Positions 56,755 to 64,000 of a DNA stretch of 64,000 nt are shown here, in pieces. Source of the DNA: Limenecus sp048360435 (GTDB taxonomy: Bacteria > Cyanobacteriota > Vampirovibrionia > Gastranaerophilales > Gastranaerophilaceae); assembly GCA_048360435.1 (NCBI GenBank), contig DBGCOP010000022.1, positions 1 through 64,000 on the forward strand, read 5' to 3'. Every line of letters starts with the position of its first letter. Position 1 is the stretch's first letter. The notes beneath the pieces are model-generated. The model searched no databases, was not told the origin of the DNA, and saw only the letters and a program-made list of their open reading frames with translations. The position numbers and the translations under genes were made by a program.

Positions 56755-57598
56755 ATGCAATGAAAAAATCAGACAGACAAATTTTAGAGGGTTGAAAATC
56801 GGCGGTGCTGTTTCTTCTCCTTTTGCGGATGAAGATAATACGGGAGCAAACCTCAAAAAACCGCTTCTTGCTCTTGAGTTTTTATTTTCTTCAAAAGAGT
56901 TGAAACAATCTCTTGAAAAAGAGAACAGTGCTGACATTATTTCGATTAAGTTTGATATTTCGGAAGAAAATTCCGAGCAGCAGATAGAAAAGGCTAAAGA
57001 TTTTTTGCTGTCAGAAAAAGAGTTTTTGTCAAAGAAACCGCTGATTCTAAGAGGGGCAAACAACAATGAAATTGACAGAAAATTGATACCTGTCTTGTGT
57101 GAATGTGCTCCTTCTGAAGCAATCATTGCTTTTGCGGATGAACAAACTTATGAGGATATTGTCCCCTATGTTGTAAAACATAATCACCTGCTTGTTTTGA
57201 GAACCCCTATTGATATAAACCTCGCAAAAGAGCTGAATATCCTTACAACAGACAGGGGCTTGAGCCCTGACAGGATTTTGATTGATCCTGATATGGGAGG
57301 CCTGGGTTACGGACTTGATTACGGATACAGTATAATCGAAAGAATCAGACAGGCAGCGTTTGAAGGTGACAAAATGCTCAATATGCCGATTATTGCTTTT
57401 ATAGGAGAGGAATCATACAGAGCCAAAGAAGCAAAGTCTGACACTTTTTCGCCTGTGTGGGGCAAATTTGAAGAGCGTTCTGTTATGTGGGAAATTTCGG
57501 GTGCTTGTGCAATGATTAGCGCAGGTGCTGACATTGTTGTTTTGTGGAATCCCAAAAGTGTTGAAGTTTTGAAAAATATGTTTGAAGGGCAGGAATAA
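56729..57598 (+). CDS. acsD: CODH/ACS delta-subunit-like protein (small CFeSP subunit)
   Basis: 289 residues with the TIM-barrel pattern of AcsD/CdhD: GLKIGGAVSSPF (about 21-32), KPLILRGANNNEID, TPIDINLAKELNILTTDRGL and DPDMGGLGYGLDYGYSIIERIR, then MPIIAFIGEESYRAKEAK. The family binds the corrinoid together with AcsC and carries methyl groups in the Wood-Ljungdahl pathway. The next gene starts in TAATG overlap. No other pathway gene is in the window, so the role could be another methyl-transfer reaction. Start at 56729 gives a leaderless transcript. Confidence 0.8.
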   Translation: MNKLDLSFLCNEKIRQTNFRGLKIGGAVSSPFADEDNTGANLKKPLLALEFLFSSKELKQSLEKENSADIISIKFDISEENSEQQIEKAKDFLLSEKEFLSKKPLILRGANNNEIDRKLIPVLCECAPSEAIIAFADEQTYEDIVPYVVKHNHLLVLRTPIDINLAKELNILTTDRGLSPDRILIDPDMGGLGYGLDYGYSIIERIRQAAFEGDKMLNMPIIAFIGEESYRAKEAKSDTFSPVWGKFEERSVMWEISGACAMISAGADIVVLWNPKSVEVLKNMFEGQE

Positions 57599-58803
57599 TG
57601 GAATTAACGGGTTTACAGATTTTTAAATTTCTTCCTGCCGCAAAAAAAGCAGAAGGAACAAACTGCAAACAGTGCGGATGTCCGACCTGTATGGCATTTG
57701 CGCTTAAACTCGCCAAAAAACAGGCTGATATTGAAAAATGCCCTTATATTCCTGACGAACTCAAAGAAAAATTCTGTGAAGCATCAAAAATTCAACAGCA
57801 CGAAATTGATCTCGGCTTCGGGGTTAAAACAGGCGGAGAAACAGTTATGTTCCGCCATGACAAAACTTTTGTTAACAAGACGGTAATTGCGCTTGAACTT
57901 GATTGTGATGCAAAGGACTTCTTTGATAAATTAGAAAAAATAAAAAATTTTGAAATAGAACGAATCGGAGAAAAATTCAGGGTTGATGCGCTTTATTTGA
58001 AAGGCAAACCGTCAGAAAAACAGGAAAAAAATCTGGAAAGTCTCGAAATTCCTATTATTAAAGAGGATGACGAAAGACTGATTTGCGCTGAGAATTTTGA
58101 ACAGCTTGAAGAGCTTTCTTTAAAATCTCCACAAAAAGAAAAGATTTTGAGCCTTGAGTTTGGTAAAAAAACAATCGCTCAGATTATGAATGAGCTTACA
58201 TTCATCAGGCGTGCAGCTATTTTAAAACGATACGAACCTTTTACATGGCCTGTTATGGTTAAACTGCCCGATTCTTTGAATGTTTTTGAAACCTGTGCAG
58301 CTGCTTCATTTTTGATTTGCAGGTATGCGAATATAATTGTTTTGAAAGAGTTTAATGAAGCACTTTTGGCTACAATTTTTACACTGCGCCAGAATATTTA
58401 TACAAACCCTCAAAAACCTTTGCAGGTGGAGGCTAAAGTTTATGAATTCAACGAACCGTCGAAAGATTCTCCCGTGTTTTTGACGACCAACTTTGCGTTG
58501 ACGTATTTTGCGGTTGCCGGCGAGCTTGAATCTCTTCCTTTCGGCTCATATCTCGTTGTGACACCTGCTGACGGAATGAGTGTTTTGACAGCGTGGTCGG
58601 CTGACAAGTTTACGTCTGATATGGTCGCAAAATCCGTTAAGAATTTCGACCTTATGAATAAAGTTGATACAAGAGCAATCATAATCCCCGGTCTGTTGTC
58701 TCACATGAAAGACGAGCTTCAAGAAGCTATGCCCGAGTGGGAAATTGTTGTCGGAACCGTTGAAGCGTGCCAGATTCCCGAGTTTATTAAAAACAGGAAA
58801 TAA
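57598..58803 (+). CDS. acsC: CODH/ACS gamma-subunit-like protein (large CFeSP subunit)
   Basis: 401 residues. The N-terminal Fe-S motif has CKQCGCPTC (Cys23, 26, 28, 31) and a further Cys48 in KCPYIPDE, the [4Fe-4S] domain of the corrinoid/iron-sulfur protein. A TIM-barrel-like middle (QQHEIDLGFGVKTGGETVMF) and a C-terminal corrinoid-binding-type domain follow (SYLVVTPADGMSVLTAWSAD, VVGTVEACQIPEFI). Known AcsC is about 440 residues, so this form is slightly short. It overlaps acsD by one base. The partner methyltransferase and CODH/ACS are not nearby. Confidence 0.85.
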   Translation: MELTGLQIFKFLPAAKKAEGTNCKQCGCPTCMAFALKLAKKQADIEKCPYIPDELKEKFCEASKIQQHEIDLGFGVKTGGETVMFRHDKTFVNKTVIALELDCDAKDFFDKLEKIKNFEIERIGEKFRVDALYLKGKPSEKQEKNLESLEIPIIKEDDERLICAENFEQLEELSLKSPQKEKILSLEFGKKTIAQIMNELTFIRRAAILKRYEPFTWPVMVKLPDSLNVFETCAAASFLICRYANIIVLKEFNEALLATIFTLRQNIYTNPQKPLQVEAKVYEFNEPSKDSPVFLTTNFALTYFAVAGELESLPFGSYLVVTPADGMSVLTAWSADKFTSDMVAKSVKNFDLMNKVDTRAIIIPGLLSHMKDELQEAMPEWEIVVGTVEACQIPEFIKNRK

Positions 58804-58811
58804 AAATTGTT

Positions 58812-59666
58812 TTATGCACTTTCTTTTTCCGTAAGTTTTCTGTAAGCCTGAGAGTTGATTTCACCTCCGACAAGGATGATAAGCGAGGTGTAATAAAGCC
58901 ATACCATAAGCATTACGAAAGCACCGATTGAACCGTAAACACGGTTGTAGGTGTGAAGGTTGTTGATGTAGATAGAAAAACACCACGAGCCGAACATCCA
59001 GCAGAAACAGAAAAACAACGTTCCGGGCAGTGCAGCTTTGCTTTTTATTCTGTCAGGACCTTCTGATGCCGGAAGAAGATAATAGTTCAAATATGCCATT
59101 ACATAAAGTGCAATAAATGAAACGAACCACCTGCTTATCAAAAGTGCGTTGATGAACAGAGAAGAAAGGTTTACAAAGTTCAGCACAACCTGAAGGATGA
59201 TTTTTCCAAAGATAATCAGGTTGATTGTGATGAACATAACAAATATGTTCACAAAAACCATAAGAATCGAGATAGTTCTTGTCGTGATGAGATTTCTGTG
59301 CTCGTCTATTCCGAGAGCTCTGTTCATCCCTTTTATGATTACAAAAATTGCGTTTGAAGATAAAAATACGGTTACAATAAAACCGAAAATGGCTACGATT
59401 CCTCCGTGTTGAAATATCATAACTTCGTTTAAAACTTCTTTTATAAGGTTTACGGAGTCAGTTGGGGCAACGGTTTCAAGAAAATGTATAATCGGCATAA
59501 AAAGAGATTTTTTGCCGAGAAGAGTAAAAAATGACATCATAAACAGCATAAACGGAAAAATTCCGATAGCAAACCAGAATCCCATTTCTGCGGCCATTCC
59601 GAGGAAATCGTCAATGATGATTCTGTTAATAAGATTGCAAAAATATCTTTTTATTCCGTCTAACAT
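58812..59666 (-). CDS. YihY/BrkB-family inner-membrane protein
   Basis: 284 residues with six hydrophobic segments typical of the family: FLGMAAEMGFWFAIGIFPFM, IVAIFGFIVTVFLSSNAIF, ISILMVFVNIFVMFITINLI and the signature GSIGAFVMLMVWLYYTSLII, ending LVGGEINSQAYRKLTEKES. Historically confused with RNase BN; function still unclear. The start overlaps the nrnA stop by 7 nt, so the two are coupled. Confidence 0.93.
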   Translation of the reverse strand: MLDGIKRYFCNLINRIIIDDFLGMAAEMGFWFAIGIFPFMLFMMSFFTLLGKKSLFMPIIHFLETVAPTDSVNLIKEVLNEVMIFQHGGIVAIFGFIVTVFLSSNAIFVIIKGMNRALGIDEHRNLITTRTISILMVFVNIFVMFITINLIIFGKIILQVVLNFVNLSSLFINALLISRWFVSFIALYVMAYLNYYLLPASEGPDRIKSKAALPGTLFFCFCWMFGSWCFSIYINNLHTYNRVYGSIGAFVMLMVWLYYTSLIILVGGEINSQAYRKLTEKESA

Positions 59667-60625
59667 AAATGTTTTTTTATCTCTTCAATCATCTTGTCAC
59701 AGGCAATGTTTAAAGGCTTTCGGATTGTACATCCTGCTGCGAATGTGTGCCCGCCGCCGCCAAAAGCCGAAGCCACAAGGCTGACATCTGTGTTCTTGCT
59801 TCTCAGGCTGGCTTTTGTTGTGTTTTCATCCACTTCTTTTAAGACAAACGAAACCTCTGTTGTGTTGATTTGTCTGAGTGCTTCGACAATTCCTTCAGTG
59901 TGGTCGTTTTGTGCGTTAAATTTTTCCAAATCTTTGTTTGTAATCAATACATAGGCTATTTTGTTGTCTTCAATAAATTTTGCGTTTATAAGACTGTTTG
60001 CCTGTAAAAGCACCATTGGTTTCGGCTTTGATTCATAACAGTATCTTGAAATCAAAGCGGGCTCTGCGCCGTATTCTATCAATTTTGCTGCTTTTTGAAG
60101 TGTAACAGCTGTTGTGTTTTCAAATCTGAATCCGCCCGTGTCCGTAAGAATTGATGTGTAAAGAGCTTCTGCTGTGAGTTTGTCGATTTTTAAGTTCAGA
60201 CTTTGTGAAATGTCAAACAAAACCTCGCCTGCACAAGCTGCATCCGCTCTGACAAAATTTATATCGGCATAGTTGTTGTTTGTTTTGTGATGGTCTATGT
60301 TCATTGTGACTTTTGCGTTTTCAAAAAGAACCAGTGCATCTGTCATTCTGTCTTTTGCTGCAATATCTACTGCAATTGCAAGGTCATAAATTTTTGTTGT
60401 GTCAAGCTCCTGTGCTGATTTTATCTGTTGAGTACACGGCAAAAACTTGTATATGTCGGGAATTTTGCCGGAAGTTACCATAACTGAATCTTTGTTGAAA
60501 TTATTTTTTAAAATCAGATGAAGTGCGCTCATTGTTCCCAGCGTGTCTCCGTCAGGATTTACGTGAGAAAAAATAATTATACTTCCAGCTTTTTCTATCG
60601 TGTCTTTAAATGATTTGTATCCCAT
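59660..60625 (-). CDS. nrnA: Bifunctional oligoribonuclease/PAP phosphatase NrnA
   Basis: 321 residues of the DHH/DHHA1 family: FSHVNPDGDTLGTMSALHLI, the Asp in LAIAVDIAAKDRM, NIDHHKTNNNYAD, and the C-terminal SAFGGGGHTFAAGC. It degrades nanoRNA and 3'-phosphoadenosine 5'-phosphate with Mn2+. TATAAT (60637-60632, minus strand) ends 6 nt before the ATG and no ribosome binding site is present: a leaderless transcript is expected. BrkB follows with a 7-nt overlap. Confidence 0.93.
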   Translation of the reverse strand: MGYKSFKDTIEKAGSIIIFSHVNPDGDTLGTMSALHLILKNNFNKDSVMVTSGKIPDIYKFLPCTQQIKSAQELDTTKIYDLAIAVDIAAKDRMTDALVLFENAKVTMNIDHHKTNNNYADINFVRADAACAGEVLFDISQSLNLKIDKLTAEALYTSILTDTGGFRFENTTAVTLQKAAKLIEYGAEPALISRYCYESKPKPMVLLQANSLINAKFIEDNKIAYVLITNKDLEKFNAQNDHTEGIVEALRQINTTEVSFVLKEVDENTTKASLRSKNTDVSLVASAFGGGGHTFAAGCTIRKPLNIACDKMIEEIKKHLC

Positions 60626-60680
60626 AAGATTATTATAGTATAAAATAATCTAAAACACATTTGTAAAGAAAAAGGTGAAT

Positions 60681-61712
60681 ATGGAAGCTATTTTACACGG
60701 AGTTTTGACACTCTTGAATTTGTGCCTGATAGTCGGATGCTGCGTAGTTTTTACGAATGCGGTGGAACATCTGGGCAAACTTTATAACCTTAATGAGGGT
60801 GCGGTTGGCAGTATCCTTGCGGCAGTGGGAACGGCTTTGCCTGAGACAATAGTGCCTCTTGTGGCAATTCTCGGGGCGTATTTGACTCATGCTGACGTGC
60901 ATGCAGGCAAGGAAATCGGAATCGGTGCAATTCTGGGCGCACCGTTTTTGCTCTCGACACTGGCAATGTTTGTGACAGGTGTTGCTGTGTTGATTTTCTG
61001 GAAGATGAAAAAAAGAGAACATAAAATGAATGCGAATTATGTTGTTATGTTCCGTGACTTGAAATTTTTCTTCTTTAGCTACACTCTTGCGATTGCGGCA
61101 GGGTTTATTCATATTCCTTTCTTGAAATATATCTGTGCGGCAGGTCTTGTTGTATATTACGGAGTTTATGTTTTTAGAACTTTGAACTGTTCTCATTCTC
61201 AATGCGGCGAGGGGACTGAAGTGGATGAGCTTTTGTTTGAGAGGATTTTCAAAAAGTATAACAAACCACTTGTGTGGCTTCAGGTTTTTGTTTCAATAGC
61301 CGCTTTAATCGGATTTGCACATATGTTTGTGGGACAAATTCAGTTCTTTGCAAAGCTTTTCAGTTTGAATCCTCTTGTTTTAAGCCTGATTCTGGCACCG
61401 ATTGCAACGGAACTGCCTGAAAAGTTCAACAGCGTGCTGTGGGTCAGCCAGAGCAAAGATACACTGGCTCTTGGAAATATCACGGGTGCAATGGTTTTTC
61501 AAAGCTGTATTCCGACGGCTATCGGAATTCTTTTGACCCCATGGGTTTTTGGAATGGAGTCTTTAATCAATATAGTACTTGTCTATTTGTCCACACTGAT
61601 ATTGTTTATTAATTTATATAGAGACAAGGCTTTCAGCCCTCATATACTGATAACTTGCGGAGTTTTTTATCTGGCGTATATTGTTTATGTGTTTACAACC
61701 GTGATAAAGTAA
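60681..61712 (+). CDS. Ca2+/cation antiporter-like membrane protein (CaCA family)
   Basis: About 343 residues, ten hydrophobic segments in two halves. The first alpha-repeat reads EGAVGSILAAVGTALPETIV and the second LILAPIATELPEKFNSVLWV and LGNITGAMVFQSCIPTAIGI, both with the acidic GTALPE / ATELPE motifs of sodium/calcium exchangers. It would exchange Ca2+ (or another cation) for Na+ or H+. I start it at the ATG at 60681 with AAGGTG 5 nt before, instead of the GTG at 60675. Confidence 0.88.
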   Translation: MEAILHGVLTLLNLCLIVGCCVVFTNAVEHLGKLYNLNEGAVGSILAAVGTALPETIVPLVAILGAYLTHADVHAGKEIGIGAILGAPFLLSTLAMFVTGVAVLIFWKMKKREHKMNANYVVMFRDLKFFFFSYTLAIAAGFIHIPFLKYICAAGLVVYYGVYVFRTLNCSHSQCGEGTEVDELLFERIFKKYNKPLVWLQVFVSIAALIGFAHMFVGQIQFFAKLFSLNPLVLSLILAPIATELPEKFNSVLWVSQSKDTLALGNITGAMVFQSCIPTAIGILLTPWVFGMESLINIVLVYLSTLILFINLYRDKAFSPHILITCGVFYLAYIVYVFTTVIK

Positions 61713-61737
61713 ACAGATTTCATACTTAATCTTTTAT

Positions 61738-61761
61738 GCCCTTCTTTTGGAAGGGCTTTTT
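61738..61761 (+). terminator. Terminator after the antiporter gene
   Basis: GCCCTTC (61738-61744) pairs with GAAGGGC (61750-61756), followed by five T. Confidence 0.85.
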
Positions 61762-61803
61762 ATTTGTAAAGAAATGTAACAGTATATACTCATGTCTGCA
61801 ATT

Positions 61804-61987
61804 TTGGATTTTGTATATACTTTATATATATGTAAGACAAATGAAACAAAATCAAACAAACATTAAATAAACACAATAAACAAAAAATAAGATGAGACTT
61901 TCACACTAAACACTAACCTACCTAACTTCCTAACCTTCCCTTCCTATTAAAAGTATTGCTCTAATTCAAAATTAGAGCTTTTTTTTT
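61804..61987 (+). ncRNA. G-free, C/U-rich small RNA candidate
   Basis: In the 527-bp gap between 61713 and 62239: a promoter-like TTGGAT (61804-61809) with TATATA (61825-61830), then an A/C-rich unstructured stretch in which positions 61897-61952 contain no G and repeat CTAAC/CTTCC-type words. The terminator GCTCTAATT-CAA-AATTAGAGC (61958-61978) with T9 closes it. C/U-rich single-stranded tracts in front of a terminator are typical of sRNAs that bind Shine-Dalgarno regions. The palindrome GTATATAC occurs twice upstream (about 61782 and 61813). The rest of the gap, 61990-62100, holds GC-richer short repeats (GAAGCGAAGCG) and otherwise nothing recognisable. Confidence 0.5.
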
Positions 61988-62239
61988 GACAAAATGAACA
62001 GGCGCAGCAAAGCGAGCCTAGTGAACTTGTCTCCGAAGCGAAGCGTAGGTGCTTCTTTTTCGGCTGAGCTTATGCGAAGCCTGAAAATTTGCCGAACTGC
62101 AAATAATTCAAAGTTAAAACATCGTCACTCATTTCTTGTAAAATCTTCTTAATATACCCTTGGCGGAGGAGCAACAAAATTCATTCAGTGGTTTATTATA
62201 AAATGCCGGCAGACAGAAATTGAAAATTTAAAATTCAAA

Positions 62240-63190
62240 ATGAAATTAAATTTAAATACAGCAGTAAAATTTATAACAGACCCGAAAACTGCGGGTGTGG
62301 CTGCTTTTCTTGGAATAGGCTCGTATAAAGCCATAAAAGATTATAGAAAAGCGCAGCCGCATGAAAAGAAAAAGGTTCTGGCGTATGATGCTGCTGTCAT
62401 AGGGGGAACAACGCTTGCTTATGTGGCGATGAGACCATTGTCTAATCGGATATGCAAAACAAAAGTTGTTGATACGGGAGCGAAACTCTTGTCAAAGATG
62501 GTTCATGGCTTCAAAATGGCAGCTTTGTCTAAAAATAGTATGAAACCTTCTGTAAAAATGCAAAAAACTCTTGAAGAAACAAAAAAAGCTCTCATTGCTT
62601 CGCTTAAAACGGCAGAGGAGATTACAAAGGACTGTATAAGCGGATGTTTGAATACATTTGCAGGATTTGTGGGGGCAATATATTCTGCTGCTGTGATGAA
62701 AAAGTTTGTTCTCTCAAAACCTTATTTCAACCCTCCAAAGTCGAAGAATTCAGACAATGATAACGAAAACGGGACAAAGACTCAGGGATATTTTCAGAAT
62801 TCTGTTGTTTTTAAAAACTTCGACTTGAGTTCTGATACAGTAAAAACCGTGAAACACCTGACTACTACTGTTCTGGGAATGCCTGAGATGAGAGTCTTTG
62901 ATGTTCCTATGATGGCAATTTCAGGGTTTGCTGTCGCTGATACAAAGGGCTATCACAACAAATTCAAAAAAACTACTTATACTTTGATAGCTTATACATT
63001 GATTCCGACATTCTTTTATTCTCTGGTTTCGTCGTTTGTTAAAAATGCAAAGGGGATTTATAAATATCCGCTTTTGTTTGCTTCTCTTGTGGGCGGCGGA
63101 TATGCAGGCAAGGCTGTCGGGGATAGTGTTAAGGATAAAATAGATAAAAAAATTGATAAAATAGATATGAAATATATCGCGATAAAATAG
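62240..63190 (+). CDS. Unknown multi-pass membrane protein
   Basis: 316 residues with several Gly/Ala-rich hydrophobic stretches (AAFLGIGSYKAIKDYRKAQP, AYDAAVIGGTTLAYVAMRPL, YTLIAYTLIPTFFYSLVSSF, LLFASLVGGGYAGKAVGDSV) and a Lys-rich C-terminus. Same style as the proteins at 29063 and 37746. No Shine-Dalgarno; TAAAAT (62229-62234) stands 5 nt before the ATG. Function unknown. Confidence 0.65.
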   Translation: MKLNLNTAVKFITDPKTAGVAAFLGIGSYKAIKDYRKAQPHEKKKVLAYDAAVIGGTTLAYVAMRPLSNRICKTKVVDTGAKLLSKMVHGFKMAALSKNSMKPSVKMQKTLEETKKALIASLKTAEEITKDCISGCLNTFAGFVGAIYSAAVMKKFVLSKPYFNPPKSKNSDNDNENGTKTQGYFQNSVVFKNFDLSSDTVKTVKHLTTTVLGMPEMRVFDVPMMAISGFAVADTKGYHNKFKKTTYTLIAYTLIPTFFYSLVSSFVKNAKGIYKYPLLFASLVGGGYAGKAVGDSVKDKIDKKIDKIDMKYIAIK

Positions 63191-63283
63191 CTTTAAACGA
63201 GTTTTGTAAAATTATATTAAAAAATTGGCATGGTCTCTTCTTCTGTTATACTAAGAATGTTGGGAGGAGAACCCGAAGGTGAA

Positions 63284-63610
63284 ATGAATTCGGGTGTCAT
63301 ATTAATGCAAAAAATATATATTAATAAAATTTTGAATAAAAATAATTTTGAACTTGAATTTTTATGTGACTCTGAAAACGAGCTGGAACTTGATTTTTCT
63401 AATGTTACAGAGATTAGACTCGAGGATATTGAAAAACTTCTTGATATTCAAAAGGCTGCTGTGTTTAACGAGGTTAAAATCAGAGTGGAAAATATGCAGC
63501 CGAACATTTCAAGAATTTTTGAACAGACAGGTCTTTATAAAATGCTGAATACTTTCGGCAATCCGCCTAAAGTAAAAATTCATAAAAGACTCGGGCTGCT
63601 TTTGGATTAG
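63284..63610 (+). CDS. STAS-like small protein
   Basis: About 108 residues with alternating strands and helices as in STAS anti-sigma-factor antagonists or MlaB: LEFLCDSENELELDFSNVTE, IEKLLDIQKAAVFNEVKIRV, NISRIFEQTGLYKMLNTFGN. The conserved phosphorylatable Ser is not evident. The ATG at 63284 has AAGGTG 5 nt before it. ACCCGAA (63270-63276) and TTCGGGT (63287-63293) form a hairpin whose loop holds this start region. Alternatives are ATG 63305 and 63230. Three tandem GGATTAGCC-like units cover the stop codon. Confidence 0.45.
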   Translation: MNSGVILMQKIYINKILNKNNFELEFLCDSENELELDFSNVTEIRLEDIEKLLDIQKAAVFNEVKIRVENMQPNISRIFEQTGLYKMLNTFGNPPKVKIHKRLGLLLD

Positions 63611-63639
63611 CCGGATTAGCCGGATTGGACGGGTGACTT

Positions 63640-64000
63640 ATGAACGAACCGGGGTTATATATTGTTGCGACACCCATAGGTAACAAGGGTGATTTTTCAC
63701 AAAGAGCGGTTGAAACTTTGAAGCAGGCGGACGTGATTGCGTGCGAAGATTGTCGAACGAGTGCAAATCTGCTCGATTCTTTTGACATCGCAAACAAACT
63801 TGTGTCTTATCATAAATTCAATGAAAAACAGCGTACGGCAGAGTTTTTGAGAATGATTGAGGAAGGCAGGAAAATTGCTCTGATTTCAGATGCCGGAACC
63901 CCTTGTATTTCTGACCCCGGCAGAGTGCTTGTTGAAGAGCTTTTTAAACACGGGGTGAAGATTACTTCGATTCCCGGTGCAAGTGCTGTTGTAACGTTTT
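63640..64000 (+). CDS. rsmI: 16S rRNA (cytidine-1402-2'-O)-methyltransferase RsmI (3' partial)
   Basis: The first 120 residues: LYIVATPIGNKGDFSQRAVE, DVIACEDCRTSANLLDSFDI, LVSYHKFNEKQRTAEFLRMI, LISDAGTPCISDPGRVLVEE and SIPGASAVVTF, the tetrapyrrole-methylase-fold signature of RsmI. It methylates C1402 of 16S rRNA with SAM. The gene continues beyond the right edge. Confidence 0.95.
   Translation, partial: MNEPGLYIVATPIGNKGDFSQRAVETLKQADVIACEDCRTSANLLDSFDIANKLVSYHKFNEKQRTAEFLRMIEEGRKIALISDAGTPCISDPGRVLVEELFKHGVKITSIPGASAVVTF

Noticed and set aside
61990..62100. GC-richer repeats (GAAGCGAAGCG, GCAGCAAAGCGAGCC) as a CRISPR array
   Set aside because: No regular repeat-spacer periodicity and no cas genes; most likely degenerate intergenic repeats.
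63604..63626. Tandem GGATTAGCC units as an attachment site
   Set aside because: Only two and a half short units, overlapping the stop codon of the STAS-like gene; no mobile gene nearby.

Overview
The window is AT-rich, gene-dense bacterial chromosome. I infer an uncultured gut member of the Vampirovibrionia/Melainabacteria (Gastranaerophilales-like), from memory of such genomes and not from any search. The reasons are an S-layer-homology secreted protein, many short lineage-specific proteins with disordered N-termini or glycine/alanine-rich helices, an orphan corrinoid/iron-sulfur protein pair, a free-standing SIS-domain isomerase and a SCP/LCP-type envelope gene set.

Layout. 1-3.3 kb: end of an unknown gene, an NfeD/slipin operon, an SLH protein and a degenerate histidine phosphatase. 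4.1-6.4 kb: a compact phage-derived module (S24 repressor, operator array with an embedded sigma70-type promoter, Cys-rich protein, DUF4373-like protein, LuxR-type HTH). 6.4-12 kb: HAD phosphatase, YkgJ-like protein, LysM protein, a regulator made of four GntR winged helices, a zincin-like protein, nitroreductase and a secreted VWA protein. 12-20 kb: core genes ffh, alaS, rnhB, rbgA, rplS, nagZ. 20-25.7 kb: TPR protein, encapsulated-ferritin-like protein with a DUF2769-like partner, DUF374 acyltransferase, GH13-like glycosidase. 25.7-28.8 kb (accessory): a structured intergenic RNA candidate, a DUF6973-like effector with a divergent small membrane protein, and two XRE regulators with palindromic operators. 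28.8-48.8 kb: yidD, hemW, proA, proB, LCP protein, hisG, mazG, fba, an ADP-ribosyltransferase-like protein, lytic transglycosylase, a histidine kinase/receiver pair, a SIS isomerase, dprA and a family 2 glycosyltransferase. 48.9-51.3 kb (accessory): a second effector/membrane-protein pair between two copies of the lepA 3' end. 51.3-64 kb: lepA, XRE regulator, membrane zincin, gpmI, AcsD/AcsC-like pair, BrkB, nrnA, Ca2+/cation antiporter, two unknown proteins and the start of rsmI.

Most striking. (1) Between 25.82 and 25.99 kb four consecutive hairpins with different stems all present the same five-base loop, CAGGU; I know no family with this layout. (2) Two diverged copies of an effector plus divergent three-helix membrane protein share a C-terminal RWVTINGNHV tail. 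One copy sits in an island bounded by a 43-bp duplication of the lepA 3' end and by a 109-bp repeat of its own immunity-gene 3' end. (3) Many genes have a -10-like hexamer ending 6-8 nt before the ATG and no Shine-Dalgarno, which suggests common leaderless mRNAs. (4) Also notable are a four-winged-helix GntR array, an orphan CFeSP pair, a G-free sRNA candidate and a three-way-junction element after fba.

The effectors, the ADP-ribosyltransferase-like protein, the zincin-like proteins and several disordered-N-terminus proteins look like an interaction/secretion arsenal scattered among housekeeping genes. No tRNA, rRNA, CRISPR array, transposase or integrase was seen. All functional calls are from reading motifs by eye.
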